Source of the DNA: Isoetes taiwanensis
Taxonomy: Eukaryota > Streptophyta > Lycopodiopsida > Isoetales > Isoetaceae
Length of the DNA: 64,000 nucleotides
Reading direction: 5' to 3'
Assembly: GCA_021234155.1 (NCBI GenBank)
Contig: JAJEKV010000051.1
Location: forward strand, 2,110,754-2,174,753
The notes beneath the pieces are model-generated. The model was not told the DNA's origin, ran no database searches, and saw nothing but the letters and a program-made list of their open reading frames with translations. The translations under genes were made by a program, and so were the position numbers. This document shows positions 34,814 to 47,496 of this stretch, piece after piece (positions within the stretch are counted from its first letter, which is position 1; every line of letters begins with the position of its first letter).

Positions 34814-36352
34814 TTAAAAGGAAAAAACAAGCACTTTCGAGAACAACTCAAGTAGCAACAAAAGATTCAACAATTCCAAGAGTCGCTTTTTGCACATTTC
34901 TTGTTTCGAAGTCCTAATGCTTTGGTGAAGATGTCGGCAACCATTGGCCGGCGTTGGACAATATTTAAGCACAATAGTCTTTTTTTCGTACTTCCAATTT
35001 GATGTAATGATAGTGTAGCTCAATATGTTTAGATTTAGAATGGAAAACCTCATCCTTTGTCAATGCAATTGTACTTTGATTATCACACATGAGTAAAGTA
35101 GGCCCCACCTGAGTCTGATGGAAACAATCCATCAACCGTCGCAACCAAACCAATTCTCTACTGGCAATTGATGCAAAGAAACATACTCGCTTTACAGAGT
35201 GGAAATGAAACACATCGTTGCTTTTTGCTCATCCAAGAAACTAAGGATTTCCCAACAAAAAAACAACTCCCACTAGTAGAACGAAAAGTGTCAGGACAAC
35301 CACCCCAATCAGCATCTGTATAGCCTAGCAAAGTCAATTTATCAACATCATTCTGCTTTGTGTACAACAAACCACAAGTAGAAGTGCCTTTCAAGTATCT
35401 CAAAACGCTTTTAGCAGCAGTTCAATGAACATGTCCAGGATTAGTCATGAATTGCCCAAGAGTATTAGCAGCATAACTAATATCAGGGCGAGTTGCATTG
35501 GCCAAATACATCAATGCACCAACCAAACTAGCATAAGGACATTTTTTCATTTGCAATCTTTCTTCATCAGTGGTAGGACTTTGTTTTTGAGAAAGTTTGG
35601 AGTATCTGGAGCTAACAACAAGAGGAGTACTTTGAGATTTTGCTTCAAGGAGGCCAAACTTTTCAATGAGGGCAGAAATGTATGTGGATTGTGAAAGATG
35701 TAACAAACCCTTTGATCGGTCACCTTGCAGTTGAATACCCAAACATGAGTGAATTTCACCCAAGTCAACCGTCTCAAAGGCTGCAGATAATAGAGCTTTC
35801 ACTTTATGTAAGTATGGTAAATCATTGCAAACAAATATCGTATCATCAACATATAAAGCAATGAAAACATAAGAGGACCCTTCTTGCTTGAAGTAAATGT
35901 TCAAATCAGCCACACTAGGAAGGAATCCAGCAGAAGCAAGAAGGTATTAATCTTTATGAACCATGCTCGGGAAGCTTGCTTCAAACCATAAAGAGCTTTT
36001 CTCAATCTACACACCAAGTGTTCTTGTCCAGACACAACAAATCCAGCAGGTTGTACCATGTAAATCTCTTCACTCAAATCCCCATTCAAGAAGGCTGTCT
36101 TTACATCCATTTGATGTATATGAAGATCATCTTTGTCTTTGCAAAGGCTAACAACACTTTCGCAAAACTTGTAAGACATACAACCGGAGAAAAGGTTTCC
36201 TCATAATCTACACCTTCAACTTGTGAGAAACCTTTGACAACAAGGCGAAGCTTTGAATTTATCAAAAGAACCATCAGCTTTAACCTTGGTCTTAAAATCC
36301 ACTTACATTGAATGGGCTTTTCGTCTTTGGAGGTAATTCCACAAGTTCCCAT
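34814..36352 (-). pseudogene. Copia reverse transcriptase and RNase H
   Basis: RT is read from 36352 down. [22 protein letters not shown] and [19 protein letters not shown] lie in 35901-36352. FIALYVDDTIFVCND (the catalytic VDD motif) lies in 35422-35913. RNase H follows in 34814-35403: MRYLKGTSTCGLLY, GYTDADWGGCPDTFRSTSG, then LMCDNQSTIALTKDEVFHSK. Frameshifts at about 36105, 35905, 35415 and 35170 break the chain. The domain order after integrase confirms the copia class. Confidence 0.9.
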
Positions 36353-36449
36353 GTATCTTTATTGATCAAGGATTTATATTCAGCCTCCATAGCCATTTTC
36401 CACGATTACGCTTTGATCCGAATCGAACTGAGCATCAATAGAAGGGTGA

Positions 36450-37727
36450 TCAAAAAACCCCCAGATAACGATGGATCGCCATCATAGCCAAAGCGAATGA
36501 TAATCTAAGATCCGTTGTATGGCGTCGGCTTCCAAGCTCGGCGTGCAACAATAGCATCATCATGAGGAACCTCATGAACAACTTCATCATCATGAGCACC
36601 CTCATGAATAACTTCATCAAGACCACCATGATCTTCCTCATCATAATCACCATCATTAGCAAAATCATAAGCAAGTTCGGGAACATCAAGAACTTCAAGC
36701 CGGGATCAAAAATCGGATTATTTTCATCAAGGATAGCAGGGGGGGCAATGAGAGGAGTAGACAAATGACATAGGAACATCAGTAAAAATATCATCATCTG
36801 AAAAAGGGAATTCAGCAAGTATGTCACTTTCATGTTGACTATTAGGTTTAAAGCGTAACATAGAAAGCTCATCAAAAGTAGCATCACGACTAATGATAAC
36901 TTTTTAGAAACAGGATCCCAAAAAGCGATATGCTTTAGCATTAGAAGCATATCCAAGGAAAATAGCTTTTCGTAACAAATGGGATCAATCTTTTTTCTTT
37001 TTTCAGTTGGAATATGAACATAAGCAGTACAACCAAAAACACGCAAATTAGCATCATTGGGTTTACGACCAAACCAGGCTTCAAACGGAGTTTTGCCTTT
37101 CAAAGCAGAAGTAATCAAGCGATTTTGCACATACACAAAGCCCGGTAGCGGCTTACGCCCAAAAACACTTATCCAAACCCGGGAATGAATAAGCATACAA
37201 CGCCGAAAGCATTCATGATTGTGCGATTCTTCCTTTCAAAACACCATTCTCATTGGGGAGAATAAAGCGCGGTATATTCATGAAAAATACGATTATGCAC
37301 AAACTTTGTCAAAAGCCAAAGATTTAAACTCACCACCATTATCAGTGCGCAATCTTTGAATCATGGTTCCAGTTTGAACCTCAACCAATTTCTTAAAGGT
37401 ACAAAAGATGGATAGGACATCAGATTTTTTGGAAAGAAAGTACACAAAGGTATAGCGAGTATAATCATCAATGAAAAGAAGAAAGTATAGGGCTTTACCA
37501 ATGGAAACACAAAATGGGCCACAAAGATCAGAATGTACAAGTTCTAAGAAATGCGAAGTAGGATGTCCATCTCCAGAGAATGGATGGCGATGCTGCTTAC
37601 CAAGAGCACAAGCCTCACAAACACCCAATACACCATGGGTTGACAAATTGAGACCATCCACAAGTTCATCACAGCTCATGTCCAAAAGAGCTTGAAAGTT
37701 AGCATGACCAAAGCGTCGATGCCACAA
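36450..37727 (-). pseudogene. Copia GAG-pre-integrase and integrase
   Basis: 37293-37727 starts MWHRRFGHANFQAL and shows the HH-CC zinc region (CEACALGKQHRHPF), then HSDLCGPF, LFIDDYTRYTFVYFL and LRTDNGGEF, the integrase core with its D residues. The remainder (36450-37196) carries FGRKPLPGFVYVQNRLITSALKG and FGCTAYVHIP-type residues, broken by a frameshift at about 37200. Confidence 0.88.
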
Positions 37728-37755
37728 AGTCTTGAAATATCATCACCACGAGATA

Positions 37756-38091
37756 TCACAACATTAGCAAACTCATCATTCGGTTGAAGAGCATAAAGAT
37801 TGCCTTGGCGAAAAAGCGATGGCAAAAACAAGACCATCTTTCACAAAGCGGCAAACCACGGTTATCAAACCGAACAAGGAAGCCAATATCAGTAAGACGG
37901 GCAAGAGAAAGGAGATTGTGGGAAAGGTCCGGCACATGTAGAACCCCATGCAAAAGCCGCACACCAGAAGATGTGCCAATTTGAAGAGTACCAATACCTT
38001 TGACAGCAAGGGGTCTATTGTCACCAAGATAGACAAATTTCTTAGCAAGAAGAGGACGATATTGAGTCAACCAATGCTTGTGATGAGTCAT
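37756..38091 (-). pseudogene. Copia protease region
   Basis: Reads MTHHKHWLTQYRPL, then VYLGDNRPLAVKGIGTLQI and LLHGVLHVPDLSHNLLSLARL, the conserved tail of the copia aspartic protease. The active-site DSG lies just upstream near 38100, where the frame is interrupted. Confidence 0.8.
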
Positions 38092-38195
38092 GTGTTGAGT
38101 GGCGGCCGAGAATCCACAAGCATAGAATCATTAGCTTTAACCATTTCAAAGCATCATGGACACAATGTCCCTCATCTCGCATGCCAAGAAGAAGT

Positions 38196-39071
38196 TTATG
38201 CTTTCGGTAGCAAATTTTTTATAATAACATTCTTCTTCGGGATGGCGGACTTTTTACAATATTCGCAAACAATAGAGCGATTTCTTTTGGGAGGAGGACC
38301 ACGACCATAGCCACGGCCACGGCCGCGTCCACGCCCACGACCAGAACGACCAGCAGGCTCATCAGCATAATTATCCTGATCATCATCACGAGATCGTTTA
38401 GAACGAACCACAAGAGCTGTTTCTGTCTGATCTTTGGAATATTTTTGAAGTTTGGTAGCTTCATCTTTCAATGAAATATGAACACGATCTAGAGTGAGGT
38501 TGGCTTTATTGAGCAAAACAGTACGAACAACCTTGAATTCTTCTGGCAAAGTTTCTAGAAGTGCAACAATTTGTTGTTGAGGTGGCATGACCTCACCAGC
38601 AATAGACAAGCCATCTACAAGAGTTTTAAACTTATCAAAGTGAAGGTCAAAAGATTCTGTGAGGCTATAACGAAGATTTGCAATATCATTGCGAAGACTA
38701 TAAATCTCATAGACAGTCTTTTGCTCATAAACTTTGTCAAGGTAACTCCAAACCTCAGCAGAGGTTTTGAGATCCCTAACATCCATCAGAATGGATTCTT
38801 TGAGGGCATAAAGTATCAAAGAACGTGCCGCTTTATCTTTTTCTTCCCAGTCAGCTAAAAGCTTGACCCAAGTATCGTATTCAGCTCCACTGGTAGCAAG
38901 AGCACCACCACTAGTCAATGGTTGTTTAGGAACACGGATTTTACCCGTGACGTAATCAAAAAGTTTGTCACTCTCCAACACCAACTCCATCTTCAGCTTC
39001 CAAACAGGGAAGCGGATCCGAAAAAAGACATACATTGTCTTTGTCCCGGAGAGCCCGCGAAAAGTAACCAC
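38196..39071 (-). pseudogene. Copia gag (UBN2-type) with zinc knuckle start
   Basis: 291 residues. A UBN2/copia gag domain (WKLKMELVLE, DYVTGKI, ADWEEKDKAARSLILYAL, VWSYLDKVYEQKT, LPEEFKVV) is followed by a GRGRGRGRGYGRG basic run and CEYCKK, the first half of a CCHC knuckle. The frame is lost shortly afterwards. Confidence 0.85.
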
Positions 39072-39084
39072 CCTGAAGAGCTTA

Positions 39085-39096
39085 GCTCTGATACCA
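39085..39096 (-). promoter_or_regulatory. Copia primer binding site
   Basis: The minus strand reads TGGTATCAGAGC immediately after the 5' LTR end ...CTAACA; matches initiator tRNA-Met. Confidence 0.88.
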
Positions 39097-39278
39097 TGTT
39101 AGAAATATGAGACACACACAACTTTTCCCACAAGACAAGACAATGTTTCATTCATATGAGATACATATTTATACATCAATATGTGCCACAATAGACTAGT
39201 GCCACAATAGGCAAGAGTGCTATATGTGGAGCACGTGACATATATGGCAAAAGGTAAAGGTGCCATAGAAAGAAGATT

Positions 39279-39279
<1 letters not shown>
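39097..39279 (-). repeat. Copia 5' LTR, outer end eroded
   Basis: Near-identical to the 3' LTR. The last six bases (CGAACA on the plus strand) are missing and replaced directly by ACACAC. Confidence 0.9.
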
Positions 39280-40056
<777 letters not shown>

Positions 40057-42712
40057 TTAAGCACTTGCTGGCAACCTTGGGATCAATGCTGCCAGGTTGA
40101 TATCTTCATTTGCATACCTCTTAACAAAAGGATGTTCCTGCAAACAGAGAAGGGGACATCACTCAAACAGAACGCATTCAAGAACAAATGTTTCACAAGT
40201 TTACCAAAAGTTCTGCTGCTGACATCCTTTCGCTGGGCGACTTCTTGAGGCTGCATGGAAACAAAAGAATCACAAGGACATTAACAACCTGAAACAGCCA
40301 GAACTGGGCACGCTCAGCAAAAGACTCTACCATGCAGAAATTAGAGAGCAAAATTCCGGAGAAAATTTTTCTGGAGAAGCAACTGGCGGCGGTTGATCCA
40401 CAATCGTCTCTAATAGCTCATAGAAATTCATGAATCCCTCTCCTTGGTCAGAAGGCAAATAAGGAAACCTTCCTAATGCACATTCCAGCAATGTCAATCC
40501 TAAACTCCATATATCACTATCATAACCATAGGTACTGCCACTAATCCTTTCGGGCTGTTCCAAAAAAGAGAAAAAGACAAAGTTATGATGGGGGACATCA
40601 GCAATATGACAAGGAAACTGGCAACGTACCGACATATAAGTATATGTGCCCACAAAAGTATCTCGTTGACCCATTGAATTTGCTAAAACAGCACTAACCC
40701 CAAAATCTGTAATTTTAACTTCACCTTTATGATTTACCAGCAAATTAGATGGTTTTAAATCACGGTGAATAATATGCCGATCTTGGTGCAAGTACATTAG
40801 CCCTTGGAGCACCTGAAGAAACAGGGATCAGATTAACTGTATGGCATAAGAAACTTATGACCTGTTGGCCCCTTTACCTGTTTACATATTGTTGCTAAAT
40901 AGGGTTCTGGAATAGCGTTCACTTCTTTGATAACATCAGAGAGAGAGCCACCATCCATATACTCCAGAACTAAAGATATAGACCCATTGTTGTAAAATGC
41001 ATCATAACAGATGACAACATATGGACACTGAGAAGATTGATTGATTTTGATCTCTTGCACGATCTGTCTACGAACTGTTTCTTGAATGTTCATTTGAATA
41101 GCCTGAAAAAAAAGGACATCTCTAAAATTACAAACAACTTCTTGCTTGTTCATGTTAAATGTGGTAAGTAGTTACTATTTGACTCACTTTTAGAGCAAAG
41201 ATATCCCCTGTCCATTTGTGACGAACAAGCTGCACGACCCCGCTGCTTCCTTTCCCAATCACCTTTACCGTTTCCAGATCCGCGAGTGCAATCTGCCCAT
41301 CTGCAGGCTGTTATACAAGAAAATAGTTATTACCAATTTAATTAGATGTAAGAAAATGGATCTTTAATTAGATTGCCCCTCTATACAGATGATGGTTAAT
41401 ACTAGAACCTTCATATGCAACTTGGCAGTAAATGTTGAATATCCAAATTTGTTGGTTTCTATATAGTAAATGGACTGCTCAAATTAATCTGCTGATAGCA
41501 CGTAAGTATCAGGATGCCTAAAGTGGTCCACTAAATTGTAAGGATAAAACGAAAGACACAATGTTTGAACAAAACCACATAAGTCTAAGATACAAGTTGT
41601 GGTTGCTACATAAAAGAGTTGGCAATAAACAAAAATTCTTTCTCGAGCATTGTTGGGCTAAGATCCTATGAGCTCGACTCAACAGAGTTGGCCAGTTTGC
41701 TGCAAGAAATTGTGTTGGAGAAAATAGGATACAAAATAGATGCATTTCCCGCAGCAGGCAAAAGTCGAATAGGTCAGAGTTTAGTTTAATAGAAAACCCC
41801 AACAGTTGCAGGCTGAGACACTTGAAATGTGGTTTTCTGTCACTCATGGGACATGGTTCTTGGCCTCTGGCAAGAGCTAAAGCCTGGTCACTTTTAAACC
41901 TACCGTATGAAGACCTTAAATACTGAATTTTGAGGTGATATAAAATAACAATACAAAGTTCAGGCGACCCACAGTAGCTACGTGCTCTTGTGAGGCAACG
42001 CGAAGTCCTTCTCTGTTGAGCAGTATGTCACCGTCTTGAAACGTCCCACTTGCTGTCCTGTAAGCAATGGCAACCAAAGACAATATTGTTGCTGCTCTAG
42101 CAGGGGCATCCAAACAAAAGTAATAATAGGAGAATCTAAATCTGACCATTTCCACAAACGTTTTATTACTTTGCATATCAAAAGCAATGGTGATTAACTC
42201 AGGAAAACAGGGCAACTTGGAAATGCGGAACACATAGAGCATGATCCATCGAGTTCGTCAATCTACATCCTAGCGTTTGCAAGTTCCAAATTTGTGAGTG
42301 TAATCGGATGACATGGGCACTTTTATGACGGGCAACAGACTTCAAACTTCCTGGGTGCATAAACTAGTAAAACTTCAGATACTAAATGCAAAGACTTTAC
42401 TGAAAGGGCTATCGATTTACGAAATGAACATGGTAATGTAAATTACAGAAGGAATGCGAGGGATTAGCCTAAAGCAGCCAGACACTACTTCAACTTAAGA
42501 AGAAGGCTCGGCAATTTTCTATTCAAATAAGCAGATTGATAAGATTACAGGTCCATGGAGCAAGACTAAGAGCGTCTGTTTAGATAAAACCAGCACATTT
42601 GGCTATAAATAACTACAAAAACTGACAATCAAAATACTACTCACAAGAAATCCGAGATTTGGGTCTCCTGTCTGGGTACCGCGAGCCTAAGAGCCTCTCT
42701 TCCGCGAGGCAT
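40057..42712 (-). CDS. MKK6: MAP kinase kinase, group A (MKK6-like), 8 exons, complete
   Basis: Dual-specificity kinase of the MAPK cascade that phosphorylates the TxY loop of a MAPK. Exons (minus strand order): 42645-42712, 41982-42057, 41188-41307, 40878-41102, 40630-40812, 40331-40554, 40205-40250, 40057-40137. They total 1023 nt, 340 residues, all with GT/AG borders and matching phases. The N-terminal docking-like motif is REALRLAVP (6-14). The [12 protein letters not shown] and LNREGLRV segments are typical of plant group A. The glycine loop is GKGSSG (66-71), ATP lysine K88, HRDLKPSN from 179 with D181, DFG 199-201, and plant MAPKK activation motif S209-x5-T215, then GTYTYMSPERISGS. The last exon ends [14 protein letters not shown]. 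SxGxxDGDxLxNREGL and GSTYxYxSDIWSLG favour MKK6 over MKK1/2. No break is seen, so it is likely functional. Confidence 0.95.
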
Positions 42713-43187
42713 TTTGGATGCAACAGCAAAACCAAGAGATCGGCGAAATGGATCAGAAGCAATGGATTCGAAGGGTTATATGAGCAAAGAAGTATTCTTC
42801 TCAGGCAATGGGCAGATTAAACACGACGTAGTGGAAACGCCATAGCCAGAAAGCTAAAGAGCTCCACCGCTGAGAAATGCTTTGTTAATTCAGAGAGAAT
42901 TTGCTATGTGGACGCGAGGGCGAATCTGGGACATTGATTTCTTGTCCTTTACTCGGCGGAAAAGCGTTATGGGAAAATTTCAAATTCTCTTTGTCCATCC
43001 TCTTTCTACCCTTTTTCTCGGCAGAATCATAGAGCTTGTTAAGTTCTCATAGACAGACAAAGACAAAGACTTGGTAAGTATGTTCTAATGTGGCATAATA
43101 TAAAAAATGCTTCTTTTTGTTAGCTTATTTGTGTATCTCAGGCACGGCACCACGTAAAAAATGCTTCTTCTTGTTACCTTGTCATGT
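42713..43187. other. Kinase 5' flank (5' UTR and promoter region)
   Basis: Upstream of the kinase ATG on the minus strand. No other gene seen. A short direct duplication (AAAAAATGCTTCTT) lies at about 43106 and 43157. Transcription start and promoter elements cannot be assigned with confidence. Confidence 0.45.
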
Positions 43188-43331
43188 GCGCCTTATTTAT
43201 CAACCATGGTCAGAAAAATTTTGTGTGTTTTTTCTTTAGCTTTTGACAACACGGAAAAAACTCGCTGAGTCCACAAAAATCCCTTGTATTTTCTTTGGTT
43301 CAAACATGACCATGGTTGATAAATAAGGTGC
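43188..43331. mobile_element. Small MITE-like inverted repeat
   Basis: 144 bp with nearly perfect arms of about 24 bp: GCGCCTTATTTATCAACCAT and GGTCA on the left, the reverse complement (TGACCATGGTTGATAAATAAGGTGC) on the right, around a non-coding middle. Lies in the upstream region of the kinase. No target duplication is certain. Confidence 0.65.
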
Positions 43332-44341
43332 TTGTGTTACGTGTATCTCATAGGCCGATAAGAATGTTAGGGTATAATCATGAGCAAGATGAGCTCGAGT
43401 ATTGTGTTAAAGATAAGAGGTATGCATCCTATTCTATTCATTACCAAGGGAGGGATACCATATAGTTGAACCATTCTGGCCACCCCGAACAATTGCCTAA
43501 CTAGGAAGCAAATTGTTGAGATGATTGTTACCTTGCTTGTAGAGGCTTTTGGGCTGCTGGCATAGAGTGAAGCGGCCTAGCTTACTTCACTTGCCTTTAC
43601 CTTTTTTCTTTTAACGAAAAAAAAAAGGGGCTTGAAATTTCACCCCCAAACAACATATTCTTTCAAGGCGAAAAACTCAGTTGATCTCCACCTGATTGCA
43701 GCTGGTGGGCGCCTGATCTGTCATCACAGGTTAAGCGGCGCATTTGAGCAGCCATCCCAGGTTCAGCGGCGCCGCCAGCAGTGTCTATCGGAAAACAGCC
43801 GGAAAGAGAAAATTGGGGGCAAATTTCAAGCCCCCTTTTTTTTCGTTGTAGAATTTTTGCTCGCAGCCCGCCAGGTCAGCTGGCGGCCACCAGAAAAATT
43901 TTTCGCTAAATTTTCTACTCACGAAAATTTCTACTTCCACAAAAAGCTCTATAAAGTCAATAACGTTTGCATACGCCATAAGCTTCACTAAAATTTTTGA
44001 CATGTTCGTTGATTTTGACATGTTTGTTCAATCTAATCCAAGATTTTTGTACTTATTGTAATTCATGCTTATATCCCTAGAGCCTATTAGTTCCATGATC
44101 GTGGTTCTGCTTGTATCCATCAAAAAAGTGAGGCCTTGCAATTTTGCTTGTTTAAATGAGTCGTCACTTTTTTGTTCTAAATAAATCAAATTTTGGCAAA
44201 AATTTAAAAACAACAAACGTATTACTTGTCTCGTTCTTTCTCTAATGTAAATGGGTATCTCTATTCATTTTATGGCCGCTTCTCTGGTCTCTTCTCGTCA
44301 TCGATGCTTATGGCATGAAATGGATACATATTGTATTTGGA
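43332..44341. other. No gene seen
   Basis: Open stretches in both strands here (such as 43632-43991) are low-complexity and match nothing I know. A local inverted repeat occurs near 43870-43890 (GCCAGGTCAGCTGGC). Confidence 0.4.
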
Positions 44342-44427
44342 AACGTGCCACCAAGACGTGGTTTCCAGCTTGAAACTGGCTGGCGGCGCCCCACGAGCGG
44401 CTGGAAACCACCGATTGATGGCACGTT
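44342..44427. repeat. GC-rich stem-loop
   Basis: Left arm 44342-44369 (AACGTGCCACC...GTGGTTTCCAGC) pairs with right arm 44400-44427 (GCTGGAAACCAC...GGCACGTT) around a 30-bp loop. The arms are perfect at both ends with a few mismatches in the centre. Confidence 0.75.
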
Positions 44428-45347
44428 GCAAAACGTAAGCCACGTGTACGCTATGATTTCCGGACGCGTGTCAAATCCTCCATGTCAGCACCCCTGTTTT
44501 ACGAATTCTGGCGGCGATGGCCCTGACGATGGTCTGAAGCGATGGCTTTGCCGGCTTCTTGTCTTCTGCGAAGGCAGAACTTCAGCGAAGCTTATGGCGA
44601 TCAGGACTTCAACGAAGCTTCAAAAATGGCTATCATGATTCCGGTGAGCTTATGGCAGACAGGAGGATTCCAACGAGCTTATGGCAGACAGAGGATTCCG
44701 GCAATGCCATAGCTAAGGAGGGAAAAATCTTCATGCTTTTGTTAGAAATCTTGATGTTTCAAGAACTTTTAGGTGGTGCCGCTTAGAATCGATAAACCAA
44801 AAATTATCAAGAAATAAAAATACAGGAAAAAAAGCGAAAATCATAGGGTACCCGTGGTTTGCGTTAAACTATGGATTTATCCACATGCATCATCACATGG
44901 CACTTAACTATGACTACGTGGGTCTACCCAAGTCATAAACAAAATGTAACATGACTATGATTGTCTACTTATAAAGGTGTAATGCCCTATAATATGACTT
45001 AGTGTGCATAAATGTTTTTTTATTGTTTTATTTATAACAGAGTTGGCTTGTTTTGTCTCCTCCACGTTAATCCATCTTATTTTACTCTTTCCTCTTTACC
45101 TAACGCTTTCACGCTCATTTCTTCTGAAATGATGCATTGACTTATATTTATTTAGTGGCATTAGCCGTACAAAGGGAAACATTCCTTATGAATAGAAAAT
45201 TAGGGTGCAAATTTTATCATCATCCTGTAGCCCACCATTTGCGCCCTTCCCCCGACTTATCAAGGTCATAATGTGAAAGCAGACATATAAGTGCCTGGGA
45301 ATGAGGAGTTCACTACTACCACATTGTGGGATACTTATATCTAATAG
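44428..45347. other. No gene seen
   Basis: 44570-44710 contains repeats of AACGAGCTTATGGCAGACAG- and TTCAACGAAGCTT-like motifs. The rest is AT-rich without domains. Confidence 0.4.
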
Positions 45348-45722
45348 TTGGTGATGGCAAGTTGTAAGGCTTTATATGCAATGCAGAACAACTGTCCCAG
45401 AGAAGAGCTTTACGATTTGTCCCACAGACCTATTCAGGGTCTTATACAGCTAGCTCTTCTATGGAAGGTAAATATGGGGGCAGTTATATCACTTGCCATC
45501 CAGAACGACTTGGAGCGAGTTCAAGAAGCTTTTCTAGCTCAAACATTTAGAGTTAAGTCCATAGACCCATATCAAATTCTTCTGCAAGAGTTGTGGTCCT
45601 TATCCCTTCAGTCGACTATTCTTGGCCGTCACACTATGTACTTTCAGAAGGTGGTCAATATGAGAGACACTCGCCTTTTAAACCTCATCTGCATAATGGC
45701 CATGGGTTCACAATGCCTTTAA
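45348..45722 (+). CDS. Unrecognised ORF, 124 residues
   Basis: Starts MVMASCKALYAMQNNCPREELYDL, ends GSQCL. Composition is protein-like with hydrophobic/charged alternation (QGLIQLALLWK, DLERVQEAFLAQTF), not low-complexity. A second frame (45593-45808) continues with protein-like sequence (PSVDYSWPSHYVL, GQYERHSPFKPHL), so either a frameshift or an intron may join them. I do not recognise the family. It could be an exon remnant of a host gene. Low confidence that it is a complete gene. Confidence 0.3.
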   Translation: MVMASCKALYAMQNNCPREELYDLSHRPIQGLIQLALLWKVNMGAVISLAIQNDLERVQEAFLAQTFRVKSIDPYQILLQELWSLSLQSTILGRHTMYFQKVVNMRDTRLLNLICIMAMGSQCL

Positions 45723-46010
45723 GCATGCTGGAAGGAGAGACAAGCCATTTGGTTCTTCAGACAAAATGTGCAGGAACAAAGGTGCATATAGGTAAACAAC
45801 AACAATAACATAATTATATGAAGCAGTATCCAGACATGTGGTTCCTTAGTAAGCTTTGGGATGCTAGGGCTTTAAAACTGGTAAATGCATCACACTACAA
45901 CATCCAATTAATCATGCACCTGCTAAGAGTTCACAATGGTACCTTTTGCTGTATTATGTGTCCATGAAGAAGCCCAAAACGATCACATCCATTTGCATAG
46001 GAGCACACTG
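45723..46010. other. No gene seen
   Basis: Short AT-rich interval between the unrecognised ORF and the broken 3' edge of gypsy B at about 46011. Confidence 0.4.
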
Positions 46011-47075
46011 CTCAAATCAATCTTACTAAAAATGCAAGCCCCTCATAACTCATCAAATGAATCGTCGGCTCTCGGTACTGGAAACTTATCCTTTACAGTC
46101 AGCTTGTTGAGGGCCTTGGTATTCTACACACATTCTATATCCCTTATCTTTCTTGTTAATCAGAATAACTGGTGCGCCAAAAGGTGAGCAACTAGGTCGT
46201 ATTAAAGGTCGGTCTAACATCTTTGTTATCTGCTTTTCAAGCTCCAGTTTTTCAAAATGGCTGACTCGATAAGGTGCCATGCTTGCATTTTCTTGCAATT
46301 GTATTGTATGATCTTTTGGGTGATGAGGAGGTATATCTAAACTTTCCTCATCCTTAAAGAGATCATTGAACTGCCTGAGAAAACTATACAATTCAGGAGG
46401 AACCTATGGCTGAGGATCTGAGTTCCTCAAGTAAATGAAATATGATTTTGCTTCATTTTGTATTAATTTCTTAGCTTACGAATATGACAGCAGAGGTTCA
46501 ACTTGAGATGCGGAATCTGAGTGTAGCTTCAAAGGTTGACCTTCAACAGTGATAGTCACAGTCTTTTCACGATAATTGGTCGGGCATCAAGCTGTTCTCG
46601 ACATCCAATCCCTAATATCACATCCATTGATCCTAAAGGAGCTAGAATCAAAACTCTATCTTGTGAGTGCTGCTCTATTCAGATAGGAGCTATCACATAT
46701 TTGTCACACTGATTTTTGGGACCCTTTAAACCTTGCACAACTGTGATTTGAGTTTGTAAGTCATAGATAGGTAATCCTAGCTTGTACACCAAATCCTGCG
46801 AAATGAAGTCATGCATTGCTCCATCGTCAAGTAACACAACCACTTCCTGGCCTTTTATTGAGCCTTTCATCTTAAACAACCACGTTTTTTCAGACCCATT
46901 GTTTACTCCAGATAAATTCTTTAAATATGCAATTTGCAATACTCCTTTCTCCGTTCAATAGCCGCGAGTTTTTCTTTATTCTTTTCTTCCCCTTCTCTGG
47001 AAGTTTCTATTCTGTCTTCCACATTGTGAGATTGAGCAACGAGCCATTCGTTGGATGCTCTGGCTCCTTGAACTA
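46011..47075 (-). pseudogene. Gypsy element B, pol part (protease to RT), left fragment
   Basis: Diverged relative of element A on the minus strand. 46679-46939 carries the aspartic protease with LLDDGAMHDFIS at its active site and KLGLPIYDL. 46086-46391 carries the start of RT (SCSPFGAPVILINKKDKGYRMCV). It is broken by several frameshifts and truncated within RT at about 46011. The right edge is the exact insertion point of element C: AACTA (47071-47075) is duplicated at 60460-60464, and the B reading resumes there. Confidence 0.85.
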
Positions 47076-47209
47076 TGTGACGTTCCAGAACAGTATACGC
47101 TCCCAGGACGTATATTGTACTGCCATGTCACGCGTACACGCCACCCCGATTGACGTGTACGCCAACGTATAGCCTAGTGGGTAGCCCCTAGGGGGCAACT
47201 TGCTAAGAA

Positions 47210-47412
47210 TGTGCATTAGTATTAATGTGCACATTTTCCAATGTACACATTAATGTGGGCACACATTTCCATGTGGCCACTTGATGCCAAGTGGGCCATA
47301 CCCATAGGTGCAATTAATGTGCACATTTTCCAATGTACACATTCATTAATGTGCACACATTTCCATGTGAGCACATTTGGGTGCACACATTTCCATGTGG
47401 GCACATTTGGCC
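47210..47412. repeat. Short repeat block in the LTR promoter region
   Basis: AATGTGCACATTTTCCAATG and TACACATT occur twice, and CACACATTTCCATGTGGGCA-like units three times, with inverted symmetry (TGTGCACA). They lie 85-290 bp upstream of the TATA-like box and recur at 58885-59080 in the 3' LTR, so they may be enhancer-type repeats. Confidence 0.7.
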
Positions 47413-47496
47413 ACCTAGCCCTTAAAGGCAAGCGGGCCCATTACCAATTATCCCACATGCCAAAAGGGGATAATTGGAAACCCTAGCCCCCCTTGT

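Noticed and set aside
47222-47431. ORFs with KCVHPNVLTWKCVH-type repeats in both LTRs
   Set aside because: They translate the short promoter-region repeats of the LTR; no evidence for a protein.
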